DNA from: CG2-30-51-40 sp041753575
GTDB lineage: Bacteria > Desulfobacterota > DSM-4660 > Desulfatiglandales > Desulfatiglandaceae
NCBI GenBank assembly: GCA_041753575.1
Contig: JBGSUA010000048.1
Span: 1 to 64,000 of the forward strand
DNA: 64,000 nt
Direction of reading: 5' to 3'
The translations under genes were made by a program, and so were the position numbers. Shown here in pieces: positions 54,190 to 62,037 of the stretch (position 1 is the stretch's first letter; each line of letters starts with the position of its first letter). The notes under the pieces were generated by a model that searched no databases, had not been told where the DNA came from, and saw only the letters and a list, made by a program, of their open reading frames with translations.

Positions 54190-54339
54190 TACGAAACTCA
54201 CCCCAGGCCGGTCATCGAACACTGTTACCGTGAGTTTCTGCATAACGGACCAAGGCTGGAAGACATCCTCGAAAGATCCCTGTTCCCCGGTCGGTTCAGT
54301 TTGTCTAAACGGGAATTGGCCGATGCGATTTCTCAGTGA
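54190..54339 (+). pseudogene. Possible 3' remnant of a protein gene
   Basis: A frame without start codon ends at TGA 54337. It reads protein-like: VIEHCYREFLHNGPRLEDIL, SLFPGRFSLSKRELADAIS. I do not recognise the family. It is 26 bases from the next gene. Confidence 0.2.
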
Positions 54340-54365
54340 TAAACCCGTTTGAAGGAGGAAAGATA

Positions 54366-55463
54366 ATGTTCAAGAAAGGTTTGCTCGCGCTTCTTTTCGT
54401 ATTTCTCCTGGTCGTTCTTTATTTCCTTGCCTGGCCGGTTCCTATAGAACCGGTTTCATGGAAGGCCCCTCCCAACCCAGGATACACCGGCCCTTTTGCC
54501 CAAAATGATCTTCTCAAGGTCCTCGAGTTTCTTAAGATCGGAAACAATCAGGGTCCCGAAGACGTAGCCGTTGATGATCAAGGCCGTATCTATCTTGCCA
54601 CTCATGGAGGAGTTATCGTTCGTCTTCAACCTGACGGAACAAAACCAGAAGGCTGGGCAAACACAAACGGCAGGCCACTGGGTATTGACTTTGATAATGG
54701 AGGCAATTTAATCGTAGCGGACTCTTTTAGGGGGCTTTTATCTATTTCTCCGGAGGGTAAGATAACCGAACTGGCGACAGTTGCCGATGGGATCCCGATC
54801 CACTATGCCGACGACGTTGATTGCGCGGCTGATGGAAAAATCTATTTCTCGGATGCCTCAACGAAATTTGGAGCTAAGGAATTTGGTGGAACCATGGAGG
54901 CCAGCCTGCTGGACATCATGGAACATGGAGGGCATGGGAGATTGCTCGTCTATGATCCGGCCACTCGTGAGACAAAGACACTGCTCAGCGGATTGAATTT
55001 CGCAAACGGCGTGGCCGTAAGTCAGGACCAGAACTATGTGCTCATAAGTGAAACTGGGAGCTATCGGATCATAAGGTACTGGATATCCGGACCCAAAAAA
55101 GGAAAGTCCGAACCGATTATCGAAAACCTGCCGGGATTTCCCGACAACATCTCCACCGGCCTTGAAGGACGATTCTGGGTGGCGCTGATATCTCCTCGAA
55201 ACAAATTGATAGACGATCTTTCAGAAAAGCCCTTCCTGCGCAAAATGATCCAGCGCATGCCTAAGTTCATTCGGCCGAAGGCAATAGCCTACGGTCATAT
55301 CATCGCAATAGACGGGAACGGTAACGTCTTGAGAAGCCTGCAAGACCCTAAGACCAGCTATCCGCAAAATACCAGCGTCACGGAAAACAAAGAGTTCCTG
55401 TACATTGGAAGCCTCGTCTCGCCGGTTGTGGCCCGCCTGGCAAAATCCAAGGTGGGATTGTAG
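54366..55463 (+). CDS. SMP-30/strictosidine synthase-like beta-propeller, membrane-anchored
   Basis: 365 aa from ATG 54366 (AAGGAGG ahead). One N-terminal membrane helix (LLALLFVFLLVVLYFLAW), then a six-bladed propeller: GPEDVAVDDQGRIYLATHGG, NGRPLGIDFDNGGNLIVADSFRGLL, DCAADGKIYFSDASTKF, GLNFANGVAVSQDQNYVLISETGSYRI and GFPDNISTGLEGRFWVAL. This is the strictosidine-synthase/APMAP pattern, related to lactonases; the substrate is unknown. It is followed after 104 bases by an alkylsulfatase-like gene, so both may process an imported compound outside the membrane. Confidence 0.82.
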   Translation: MFKKGLLALLFVFLLVVLYFLAWPVPIEPVSWKAPPNPGYTGPFAQNDLLKVLEFLKIGNNQGPEDVAVDDQGRIYLATHGGVIVRLQPDGTKPEGWANTNGRPLGIDFDNGGNLIVADSFRGLLSISPEGKITELATVADGIPIHYADDVDCAADGKIYFSDASTKFGAKEFGGTMEASLLDIMEHGGHGRLLVYDPATRETKTLLSGLNFANGVAVSQDQNYVLISETGSYRIIRYWISGPKKGKSEPIIENLPGFPDNISTGLEGRFWVALISPRNKLIDDLSEKPFLRKMIQRMPKFIRPKAIAYGHIIAIDGNGNVLRSLQDPKTSYPQNTSVTENKEFLYIGSLVSPVVARLAKSKVGL

Positions 55464-55567
55464 CATTTGTCTTTGCCTCCAATAGTGGAAGGCAGCGCCC
55501 AGGTTCTTAGCATATAACTAAGCAACGCAGGCCAGGCTCTATACACAGAAAGCGGAGAGACTTCACC

Positions 55568-57343
55568 ATGAAAACAAAGGCATCGGCTTCCATGATCTTC
55601 CTCCTCTCTCTTCTCTTTTTTATGGGATGCGGGCCGCGCCATCTTCAAACAGGGCAATCGCTGAAACCAGGCATTCAGGCGCAAGGTGCCCTTAAAAAGC
55701 ACACCGCGATTTTCAAGCAGGGCATAGATCAGGTAGCGGATAACATCCATGTGGCCATTGGATACGGGCTCGCCAATTCAATCATGATCGAAGGCTACGA
55801 CGGCCTCATTATCGTAGATACCATGGAGACCAGGGAAACCGCCCGCGCGGTGCTGGCAGAGTTTCGAAAAATATCGGCAAAGCCTGTAAAGGCAATTATC
55901 TACACGCACAACCACACGGACCACATTTTCGGCGCCGATGTCTTTGCCTCCGGAAGCGAGCCGGCCATATACGCCCATGAAACCACTGATTACCTTGTCA
56001 ACCGAGTGGTTGGAGAACTCCGCCCCGCCACCAACATCCGGGCCATGCGAATGTTCGGCACCTTTCTGGACCAGGGCGGTCTGGTCAATGCCGGCATCGG
56101 CCCATTTCTGGGGGTGGGCAAAGAAGAAAGAACACTGGGATACATGCCTCCCACCGTTACCTTCAAGGACAGGCTGGAGGCCAGGGTAGCTGGCATCCGC
56201 TTTGAACTGATCCACGCTCCGGGCGAGACAGACGACCAGCTCTACGTGTGGCTGCCTGACCAGCGGGTGCTTATCTGCGGTGACAATTTCTACTGGGCCT
56301 TTCCCAACCTCTACACCATCCGCGGCACCTCGTTTCGCAGCCTGAAACAATGGTATCAAAGCATTGATATTATCAGGGCGCTTCGCCCCGACTATCTAGT
56401 GCCTTGCCACACCAGGCCAATTCGGGGCGCAGACCGGATTTATCAGATACTGACCGATTACCGGGATGCCATTCAGTTTGTCCATGACCAGTCCATAAGA
56501 GGCATCAACATGGGAATGACTCCGGACGAACTGGTGGAGTTTGTGACACTTCCGCCCCACCTGAAGGACGCGCCCTATCTTCAGCCGTTTTACGGCACCG
56601 TGGCCTGGTCGGTGCGGGCCATGTTTTCAGGGAACATGGGGTGGTTTGATGGGGATTCCGCCAGCCTTGATCCGCTTTCCCGAAAAGCGCAGGCGCGTCT
56701 GATGGCCGACCTCGCCGGGGGTGAAGCAGACCTGTGTAAACATGCCAAGAAAGCCCTTGAAAAACAAGAACACCAATTGGCCCTGCAACTATCCGGGCAT
56801 TTGCTGCAACTGTCGCGCGACAATGCGGAATACAAAAGCTTGCGCATTCAGGCGCTCACCGCTCTTGGCGAAAAGGCGCAAAACCCCAACGCGAGGCACT
56901 ATTACCTGACTGAGGCCCTGGAGATCCGCGAAGGATTTGTCGCCTCCTCCCCGGTAAAACCGGGTACGGAGATGCTTCGCCGTCTCCCGCTCGCCAACTT
57001 TTTCAGCGCCCTTGCCGTATCGCTGAATGCCCAGGAAAGCCGGGAAAAGGATATCAGGGCGATCGTGAAGTTCCCGGATACAGGGCAGTCTTTTTTCGTG
57101 CATGTCCGCTTCGGCGTGGCTGAAATCAACGAATTCCCGCTCGACACCGTAAACCCTGCTGACGCCGACATCATTGTCACGGCAGACGCCCAGAAGTGGA
57201 AAGAGATGCTCGCCCGGGTCAGGAGCCCGCTTTTGGCCCTGCCGACTTTTGACTATGAAAAAGGAAACCTTTTGTCTTTTGCAGGATTCATGAAGCTATT
57301 CGAACCGCAGGCAGCCAAGCTGCCTTACGAAACGGCCCTATAG
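55568..57343 (+). CDS. Alkylsulfatase-like metallo-beta-lactamase lipoprotein
   Basis: 591 aa (SdsA/YjcS type). Lipoprotein signal with FFMGC box. Metal motif THNHTDHIFGADVF (H-x-H-x-D-H, about 118-131), FELIHAPGETDDQLYVWLPDQRVLICGDNFYWAFPNLY and PDYLVPCHTRPI. A helical dimerisation domain follows (HLLQLSRDNAEYKSLR) and a C-terminal SCP2-like domain (about 470-590). SdsA-type enzymes split alkyl sulfates to alcohol and sulfate. The lipid anchor differs from the soluble periplasmic forms. Substrate not proven. Confidence 0.88.
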   Translation: MKTKASASMIFLLSLLFFMGCGPRHLQTGQSLKPGIQAQGALKKHTAIFKQGIDQVADNIHVAIGYGLANSIMIEGYDGLIIVDTMETRETARAVLAEFRKISAKPVKAIIYTHNHTDHIFGADVFASGSEPAIYAHETTDYLVNRVVGELRPATNIRAMRMFGTFLDQGGLVNAGIGPFLGVGKEERTLGYMPPTVTFKDRLEARVAGIRFELIHAPGETDDQLYVWLPDQRVLICGDNFYWAFPNLYTIRGTSFRSLKQWYQSIDIIRALRPDYLVPCHTRPIRGADRIYQILTDYRDAIQFVHDQSIRGINMGMTPDELVEFVTLPPHLKDAPYLQPFYGTVAWSVRAMFSGNMGWFDGDSASLDPLSRKAQARLMADLAGGEADLCKHAKKALEKQEHQLALQLSGHLLQLSRDNAEYKSLRIQALTALGEKAQNPNARHYYLTEALEIREGFVASSPVKPGTEMLRRLPLANFFSALAVSLNAQESREKDIRAIVKFPDTGQSFFVHVRFGVAEINEFPLDTVNPADADIIVTADAQKWKEMLARVRSPLLALPTFDYEKGNLLSFAGFMKLFEPQAAKLPYETAL

Positions 57344-57395
57344 GAGATCCGCTACCGCTTTTCAACAAATCCTCTAACCGCCATGGCCTGTTGAG

Positions 57396-57493
57396 GCACA
57401 ACGAGGCATGAAAATGCCGCATGTCATTCCGGACTCGATCCGGAATCCAGGTCGTCATTGCCGCGAAGGCCGGAACAAGGACTGGATAGCGGC
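57396..57493. repeat. Intergenic palindromic repeat, copy 3
   Basis: GCACAACGAGGCATGAAAA, then TGTCATTCCGGA-CTCGA-TCCGGAAT and a closing GACTGGATAGCGGC. The closest match to copy 1 at 18788. Confidence 0.7.
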
Positions 57494-57573
57494 TACTTGA
57501 TCGAGGTCCAGGACAGAATACGCCACTACGACTATCTGTTTTCATATAAATCTATGATCAAAGGAGATAGCTC

Positions 57574-58689
57574 ATGTACAAACATCTTTTTTCCGAATGT
57601 AAGATTTCCGGTATCACACTCAAAAACAGATTGATCATGGCTCCGCTCTATCTTGGATACGCTGGAGAAGGCGGCACGGGGAGCCCCTTATTGCTGAACC
57701 ATTACCGATTGATGGCCAAAAGCGGGGTCGCGATGGTAGTGGTCGAGAATGCGACGATAGACTATGAGACCGGCGCCGGTTCTCCAAGAACCCTCAGGGC
57801 AGATACCGATGACAATGCCGACGGCTTGAGGGAGCTCGCCTCTGTAATCAGGAAGGAGGGGGGCCTCGCCTGCCTCCAAATCAACCATGCCGGACGTTTT
57901 GCAGGGGTGCCTCAACCCGTCGCCCCATCTGCTGTAGAAGCATTAGGAAGGACCCCTAAGGCCCTGAGCAAGATGGAAATACGAACCATTGTGAAACGAT
58001 ACGCAGAGTCGGCGCTTCGAGTAAAAAACGCCGGTTTCGATATGGTGGAACTGCATGGAGGCACAGGTTATCTACTTGCTCAGTTCCTCTCACCAAGAAC
58101 CAACAAGAGAGATGATGAATACGGCGGCTCATTGGAGAACCGTCAGAGATTTGCCCTTGAGGTTATTGAGGCGGTGAAAGAGAGGTTGGGCGATTTCCCG
58201 GTAGGCTACCGTTTTCTGGCGGATGAATGGCTGCCGGACGGTCTAAAACTTAATGAATCTGTCAGGTTCGCGCCGTCGCTTGAATCAGCGGGCATTGCCT
58301 ATCTTTCCGTCATGGGAGGGACCTATGAGTCTTTCTTTCTTCCGAACATCGTGAAAAAATCCGGAGAAAACGGCTATATGGTTGATCTTGCAGCCGCCGT
58401 CAGAAAGGAAGTCGGTATCCCTGTTATTGCTGCCGGCAGGATATCTACACCTCAGTTGGCGGAAAGCATCCTAGAAGATAGAAAGGCCGACTTGATCGGA
58501 CTGGCGCGGGTCCTGTGGGCTGATCCCGAATGGCCTCAAAAAGCGAAACAATGTAGAGAGGATGATATACTCCACTGCGACCCGGACTGCGGCGATGCCT
58601 GCACGAAATTGGTGATGAAAGGTAAACCTGCCTTCTGTGTGAGATGGCCCCATGACAAGATGAAACAATGGAAGAGCCAGATGGAGTGA
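57574..58689 (+). CDS. Old-yellow-enzyme family oxidoreductase, short form with FeS motif
   Basis: 371 aa, FMN barrel only: FSECKISGITLKNRLIMAPLY, CLQINHAGRFAG, VELHGGTGYLLAQFLSPRTNKRDDEYGGS (about 153-181), PVIAAGRI and LARVLWADPEWP. It ends in CDPDCGDACTKLVMKGKPAFC, a C-x3-C-x3-C-x11-C set that can hold the [4Fe-4S] cluster of the FadH type, but the FAD/NAD half is missing. So electrons must come from a partner protein. AAAGGAG precedes the ATG. Compare the full three-domain form at 19 kb. Confidence 0.88.
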   Translation: MYKHLFSECKISGITLKNRLIMAPLYLGYAGEGGTGSPLLLNHYRLMAKSGVAMVVVENATIDYETGAGSPRTLRADTDDNADGLRELASVIRKEGGLACLQINHAGRFAGVPQPVAPSAVEALGRTPKALSKMEIRTIVKRYAESALRVKNAGFDMVELHGGTGYLLAQFLSPRTNKRDDEYGGSLENRQRFALEVIEAVKERLGDFPVGYRFLADEWLPDGLKLNESVRFAPSLESAGIAYLSVMGGTYESFFLPNIVKKSGENGYMVDLAAAVRKEVGIPVIAAGRISTPQLAESILEDRKADLIGLARVLWADPEWPQKAKQCREDDILHCDPDCGDACTKLVMKGKPAFCVRWPHDKMKQWKSQME

Positions 58690-58831
58690 GGGCTGATACC
58701 CCCTGGCGCGGCCCCTCCCTGCGCCGGGGCGGAGGTACATGAACAACCGCACCTACCCGGTCTTCGGATCAGCGGCCATACCGGAACAGTAAAACTGTAA
58801 ATATGAACAACGTGCGCATCCTTACGCGTTA

Positions 58832-59272
58832 TCATCTTTCAGCGGCTTGTTTGTAGGGAAGCTTTAACTGCTCTATCATTAAGAGTGGCTCATACTCCGG
58901 ATCCTTGTGGACCAAGGTTGCCCTGTTCACGAAGGCAAAGGCCCCGATCAGCGCATCCGCCAGAGACAGCCGGTAACTTGCTTTGAACTCACCGGCCTTC
59001 AAAACCACGGCCTCCGTTGCCGTCTCCACTCGGTTTGCCTTAAGCGCCTTCATAACGGCGTATCTTTGCTCCGCCAGTTCCTGCCCTCTTTTCTTCCGGG
59101 AAACGTAATAGACCTCAAGAAAGACGACAAACGGCAGGATTACCACTTCGGTGCGCAATATCCGCTCCACCATGTCGGCACCCGGTTCCTCTTCCATAAG
59201 GCAAAGCACTGCGGAGGTATCGAGTAGATATACCAGGTCACTCAAGGCTGATATCCCTTCTCCTTTCCTCAA
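58832..59272 (-). CDS. vapC: PIN-domain toxin (VapC-like)
   Basis: 146 aa from ATG 59272, or about 137 from TTG 59245, which overlaps the antitoxin stop and may be the real start. PIN fold with LLDTSAVLCLMEEEPGA (first acidic residue), VVFLEVYYVSRK, SLADALIGAFAF (second acidic pair) and ATLVHKDPEYEPL. A ribonuclease toxin is expected, held by the AbrB-type antitoxin upstream. It borders the diversity-generating retroelement. Confidence 0.85.
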   Translation of the reverse strand: MRKGEGISALSDLVYLLDTSAVLCLMEEEPGADMVERILRTEVVILPFVVFLEVYYVSRKKRGQELAEQRYAVMKALKANRVETATEAVVLKAGEFKASYRLSLADALIGAFAFVNRATLVHKDPEYEPLLMIEQLKLPYKQAAER

Positions 59273-59465
59273 GCAGTAAATCTACCAATGACTCTCCCTT
59301 CGCCGATCCCCTAAGCGCCCCGATCGGATCCGAGGGAATTGGTATGACTTTCATCCCGGCGCCAGTGTCTATCCACTGTAACCGCATGCCAGGAAATATT
59401 TTGTATTTTTTCCGCAAAGGCACCGGCACCACCACCTGCCCCCTTGATGTGACAACCGATTCCAT
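59238..59465 (-). CDS. vapB: AbrB/SpoVT-type antitoxin
   Basis: 75 aa. The swapped-hairpin AbrB DNA-binding domain fills residues 2-45: SVVTSRGQVVVPVPLRKKYKIFPGMRL. The C-terminal part (SLVDLLLEERRRDISLE) should wrap the toxin. Overlap of the two genes is typical of toxin-antitoxin pairs, and the antitoxin usually represses its own operon. Confidence 0.85.
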   Translation of the reverse strand: MESVVTSRGQVVVPVPLRKKYKIFPGMRLQWIDTGAGMKVIPIPSDPIGALRGSAKGESLVDLLLEERRRDISLE

Positions 59466-59787
59466 TTTTTCAGCCTTTCATACAATAAATAAGATTTTCC
59501 TGATAATATACACTACTATTGTATTTTGGCAAGATGAAGTTAGTTTTTCAACGAAATATGAGGTCTGCGGCATAGAAAGCGTTTCACCGGCCTTTTGCCG
59601 GGCGGGCATCTCCATTCCTCTAAAACTGTAAATCTGAAGAACGTACCTCAAGGGAAGGCGTACCCCCGCAGCAAAGAACGCCCCCCGGCGGCTTTCGTAT
59701 TCCTACCGGACGCAGGGGGGGACTGAAGCTGTTTGTCCGGCAATAAGCCGGCGCGGGATGACGGCCTGGACAGTGCCTTCTGCACGC

Positions 59788-59811
59788 GGGCATGGTTCGT
59801 GAACCATGCCC
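59788..59811 (-). promoter_or_regulatory. Perfect inverted repeat next to the DGR template repeat
   Basis: GGGCATGGTTC and GAACCATGCCC with two bases between them, 17 bases beyond the end of TR on the coding strand. It may end or fold the template RNA. The rest of the 59466-59828 gap is GC-rich from 59580 on and shows no gene. Confidence 0.65.
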
Positions 59812-59828
59812 TCCGGCATCACACTGTG

Positions 59829-59950
59829 CTCAGGAGGCGGAAGCCGAGGTTGTTGTTCCGATTCTCGGGCGAATTGTTGTTGCGGTTCGCCGAACGGCAA
59901 TTCTCGACGTTATTGTTCCAGGAGCCGCCCCGATTGACGCGGTTGGAACC
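59829..59950 (-). repeat. DGR template repeat (TR)
   Basis: 122 bp matching the variable repeat at 62048-62169. In the coding strand it is rich in AAC/AAT codons: translated, it holds 14 Asn codons in 40 positions (WNNNVEN, NRNNNSPENRNNN). All 15 differences from VR are at TR adenines. It lies 11 bases behind the reverse transcriptase stop. Confidence 0.95.
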
Positions 59951-59961
59951 TCTCTGCGCCG

Positions 59962-60975
59962 TCACCCTGAAATTATTGAAGCCTCAAATATCCTCCTTCC
60001 GGCCATAATCGTATCCGCGTGGGCGAGATGGGCCATCATGCTTCCGACAGAGCGGGAGAGCGCATCTTCTTCTATCTCTCCTGCGCAAAAGGCCTTCTCC
60101 CGTGCCCTGATGGCCCGTCTCATGCGGCTCAAGGTCCTTGTATCAACCCTCACAAGACCAGGGAATATCCTAAAAGCCACAAACGCAATCCCTTCCGTAA
60201 CGGGGGCCAATATGGTCGCCTTCTCCTTGAGGGTCAGGTATAACTTTTCCCTCAAGAACCTGCTCGATTCTTCAAGAATGAGATGAAGCTCCCCCTTCTC
60301 ATCCGCGAAGAACAGTAGATCGTCCATATAGCGAAGATATCCCTTGAACCTGAGCCTTTCTTTCACCAGATGGTCCAGCTCGCCCAGATAGACATTGGCG
60401 AAGACCTGGCTCGTGAGATTGCCTATGGGGAGACCCTTTCCGGGTGCAAGGCCTTCCACCGGTTGATCAATTATTACGGCGAGCAGCTCGGAGAGCCTTT
60501 CATCCTTGACCCTCCTCGCAAGAATAGCCTTCAGCACTTCATGGTCAATGGAGTCGAAGTATTTCCTGACATCGCACTTCAGAAAGAAAGGATATCTTCT
60601 TGAAAAAACATTTGCTCTTTTGACTGCCGCGTGGGTTCCCTTGCCTGTCCTGCACGCATAGGTATGGAAAATCATCCCACGGTCCAGCACAGGCTCCAGG
60701 TAATTGCAGATCGCATGGTGCACAACCCTGTCCCTGAAATCCGATGCCCTGATCACCCTGTGCTTCGGGTGAAAAACCTCAAAGCTCCTGTGCGGCAACG
60801 GCCGATAGGCCCCGGAAGTGATTTCTTCCTTCATTTTGCCGATCTCCTGCTCAAGATGAAAAAAGAACTCCGCAGGCCGAGGCTTGCCCCTCTTTCCCCT
60901 CAACGCCTTCTTTGCGGCAAGAAGCAGGTTCTCGAAGGCCGTGATCTTTTCGAAAAGTCCCCCAGCCCCTCTCAT
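59962..60975 (-). CDS. DGR reverse transcriptase
   Basis: 337 aa. Motif A LKCDVRKYFDSIDH (about 131-144), motif B GLPIGNLTSQVFANVYL with the IGxxxSQ form that sets DGR enzymes apart from the QGxxxSP form of most retroelements, and motif C YLRYMDDLLFF (catalytic YMDD). No maturase, endonuclease or group II RNA is attached. It copies TR RNA with errors at adenines and delivers the cDNA to VR. Its start overlaps the avd stop by four bases (ATGA). TR begins 11 bases behind its stop. Confidence 0.96.
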   Translation of the reverse strand: MRGAGGLFEKITAFENLLLAAKKALRGKRGKPRPAEFFFHLEQEIGKMKEEITSGAYRPLPHRSFEVFHPKHRVIRASDFRDRVVHHAICNYLEPVLDRGMIFHTYACRTGKGTHAAVKRANVFSRRYPFFLKCDVRKYFDSIDHEVLKAILARRVKDERLSELLAVIIDQPVEGLAPGKGLPIGNLTSQVFANVYLGELDHLVKERLRFKGYLRYMDDLLFFADEKGELHLILEESSRFLREKLYLTLKEKATILAPVTEGIAFVAFRIFPGLVRVDTRTLSRMRRAIRAREKAFCAGEIEEDALSRSVGSMMAHLAHADTIMAGRRIFEASIISG

Positions 60976-61325
60976 CTTTCCTCCTGCTGCTTGATCCAGC
61001 CCCCCAGCATCCGACCCGTCTCTGCGAGGCCCTTCGATGCGAATTCATAAGAGTTGTTAGAGAGGTAGCGCATTTCGTGGGAAATACGTAAAAGGACCCG
61101 GAGCTTTTCCAGCTTGAGGTTGCCCCTTGCGAGCACAGCCCTCTTGTCCTTGCTGTAGCGCGCCTCCACCAGGTCCTCCACAATATCAAGAGCCAGGTGA
61201 TCAATCCTGTCCGCGAAGGTGAACCTCACCCTTCTGGGGAACTTCTCCGTAATGGGAAAAAGCCACTTGAGGAACTCCAGCCACTTCCCGAAGATGACTG
61301 GCTCATCAAGTCTGTTTTGATTCAT
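60972..61325 (-). CDS. avd: DGR accessory variability determinant
   Basis: 117 aa, four-helix bundle of the bAvd/23S-intervening-protein type: FLKWLFPITEKFPRRVRFTFADRI, LKLEKLRVLLRISHEMRYLSNNSYEFASKGLAETGRMLGGWIK. Basic overall. In known DGRs Avd forms a pentamer that binds the RT and template RNA and is needed for homing. It overlaps the HRDC gene by 20 bases and RT by four. Confidence 0.93.
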   Translation of the reverse strand: MNQNRLDEPVIFGKWLEFLKWLFPITEKFPRRVRFTFADRIDHLALDIVEDLVEARYSKDKRAVLARGNLKLEKLRVLLRISHEMRYLSNNSYEFASKGLAETGRMLGGWIKQQEER

Positions 61326-61977
61326 CGGGCGGTTTAGCCTCCGTAGGCCCCTTTGCCAGGTCTTCCCCTGTTTGCGCGGTATGGCCGGACGAGGCCGCCT
61401 GAGCCGTTGCAGAGACGATCCGCACTATCTCTTCCCCATACTTGGCGGCCTTGTTCCTTCCGATCCCTTCTATTTTCATGAGGCCTGCTGCGCTCTCGGG
61501 CCTCATCTTTGCCAACTCGGCAAGCTGCCTGTTGGTGCAGATGACATAAGGGGGAACCCCGTCCTTCCGGGCCGTCCTGGTCCTCCAGTCCCTGAGCGAG
61601 TTGAACATCGGCATATCCTCGGGTGTGAGGAGTTCCCGCCACTAATCATCGGGCTTGCCACTGTTATCGGAAGATTGGCCGGGGGCGTCCTTTCGGCCTG
61701 CAAGATAGGTGATAACAAGCGTGAGATAGGGGACCTCGTGGCGGAGGAAGAAATGATCCTTCACCGATATGACCTGGCGGTCCTTTGTGAAATCCCTCAC
61801 CTGTGTGTCGTCGAAACCGTCCACGATGGGGTCGAAGCGAAGTGTGAACACCTTGGTCAGCAACAAATCCTCTCCTTCCTGAGCCACAACCGAAGGCCCC
61901 GCAGGAACCGCCCCGCCTCGGCCGAGGTGCGTGAACGGCCGCTCCTCATTGGCCTTCGGCTCGGAGAGCAGCTCCAT
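61306..61977 (-). pseudogene. DGR HRDC-domain accessory gene interrupted by one in-frame TAG
   Basis: The two halves are in the same frame. The first (61977-61645) has VFTLRFDPIVDGFDDTQVRDF, VISVKDHFFLRHEVPYLTLVITY; after TAG at 61642-61644 the frame goes straight on with WRELLTPEDMPMFNSLRDW, then the HRDC fold GVPPYVICTNRQLAELAKMRP and GIGRNKAAKYGEEIV. DGR-linked HRDC proteins carry both halves in one chain. No frameshift and no other damage is seen, so this is a fresh nonsense mutation, a sequencing or assembly error, or a read-through site. The second half could restart at ATG 61614. Confidence 0.8.
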
Positions 61978-62037
61978 CCCCTAACACTGTAAAACCAAAG
62001 AACTTACCCAAGGGACAAAGGGTAAAAGGGCCAGGGG

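Noticed and set aside
18788..57493. Repeats as part of a CRISPR array
   Set aside because: Copies are about 20 kb apart, unequal, and without regular spacers or cas genes.
58687..58800. TGA of the short OYE gene as Sec with read-through
   Set aside because: The frame behind it is short, proline-rich and unlike any OYE C-terminus, and no hairpin sits at the 10-nt distance with a matching loop.
59792..60286. Plus-strand open frame over TR and the RT 3' end
   Set aside because: Antisense to well-supported DGR parts; no family, no ribosome site.
59962..60975. Group II intron maturase or retron
   Set aside because: No intron RNA domains, maturase or endonuclease region; motif B is IGxxxSQ, and TR/VR plus Avd mark a DGR.
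61642..61644. TAG as pyrrolysine
   Set aside because: No pyl genes or methylamine methyltransferases are in the window, and HRDC proteins have no reason to carry it.
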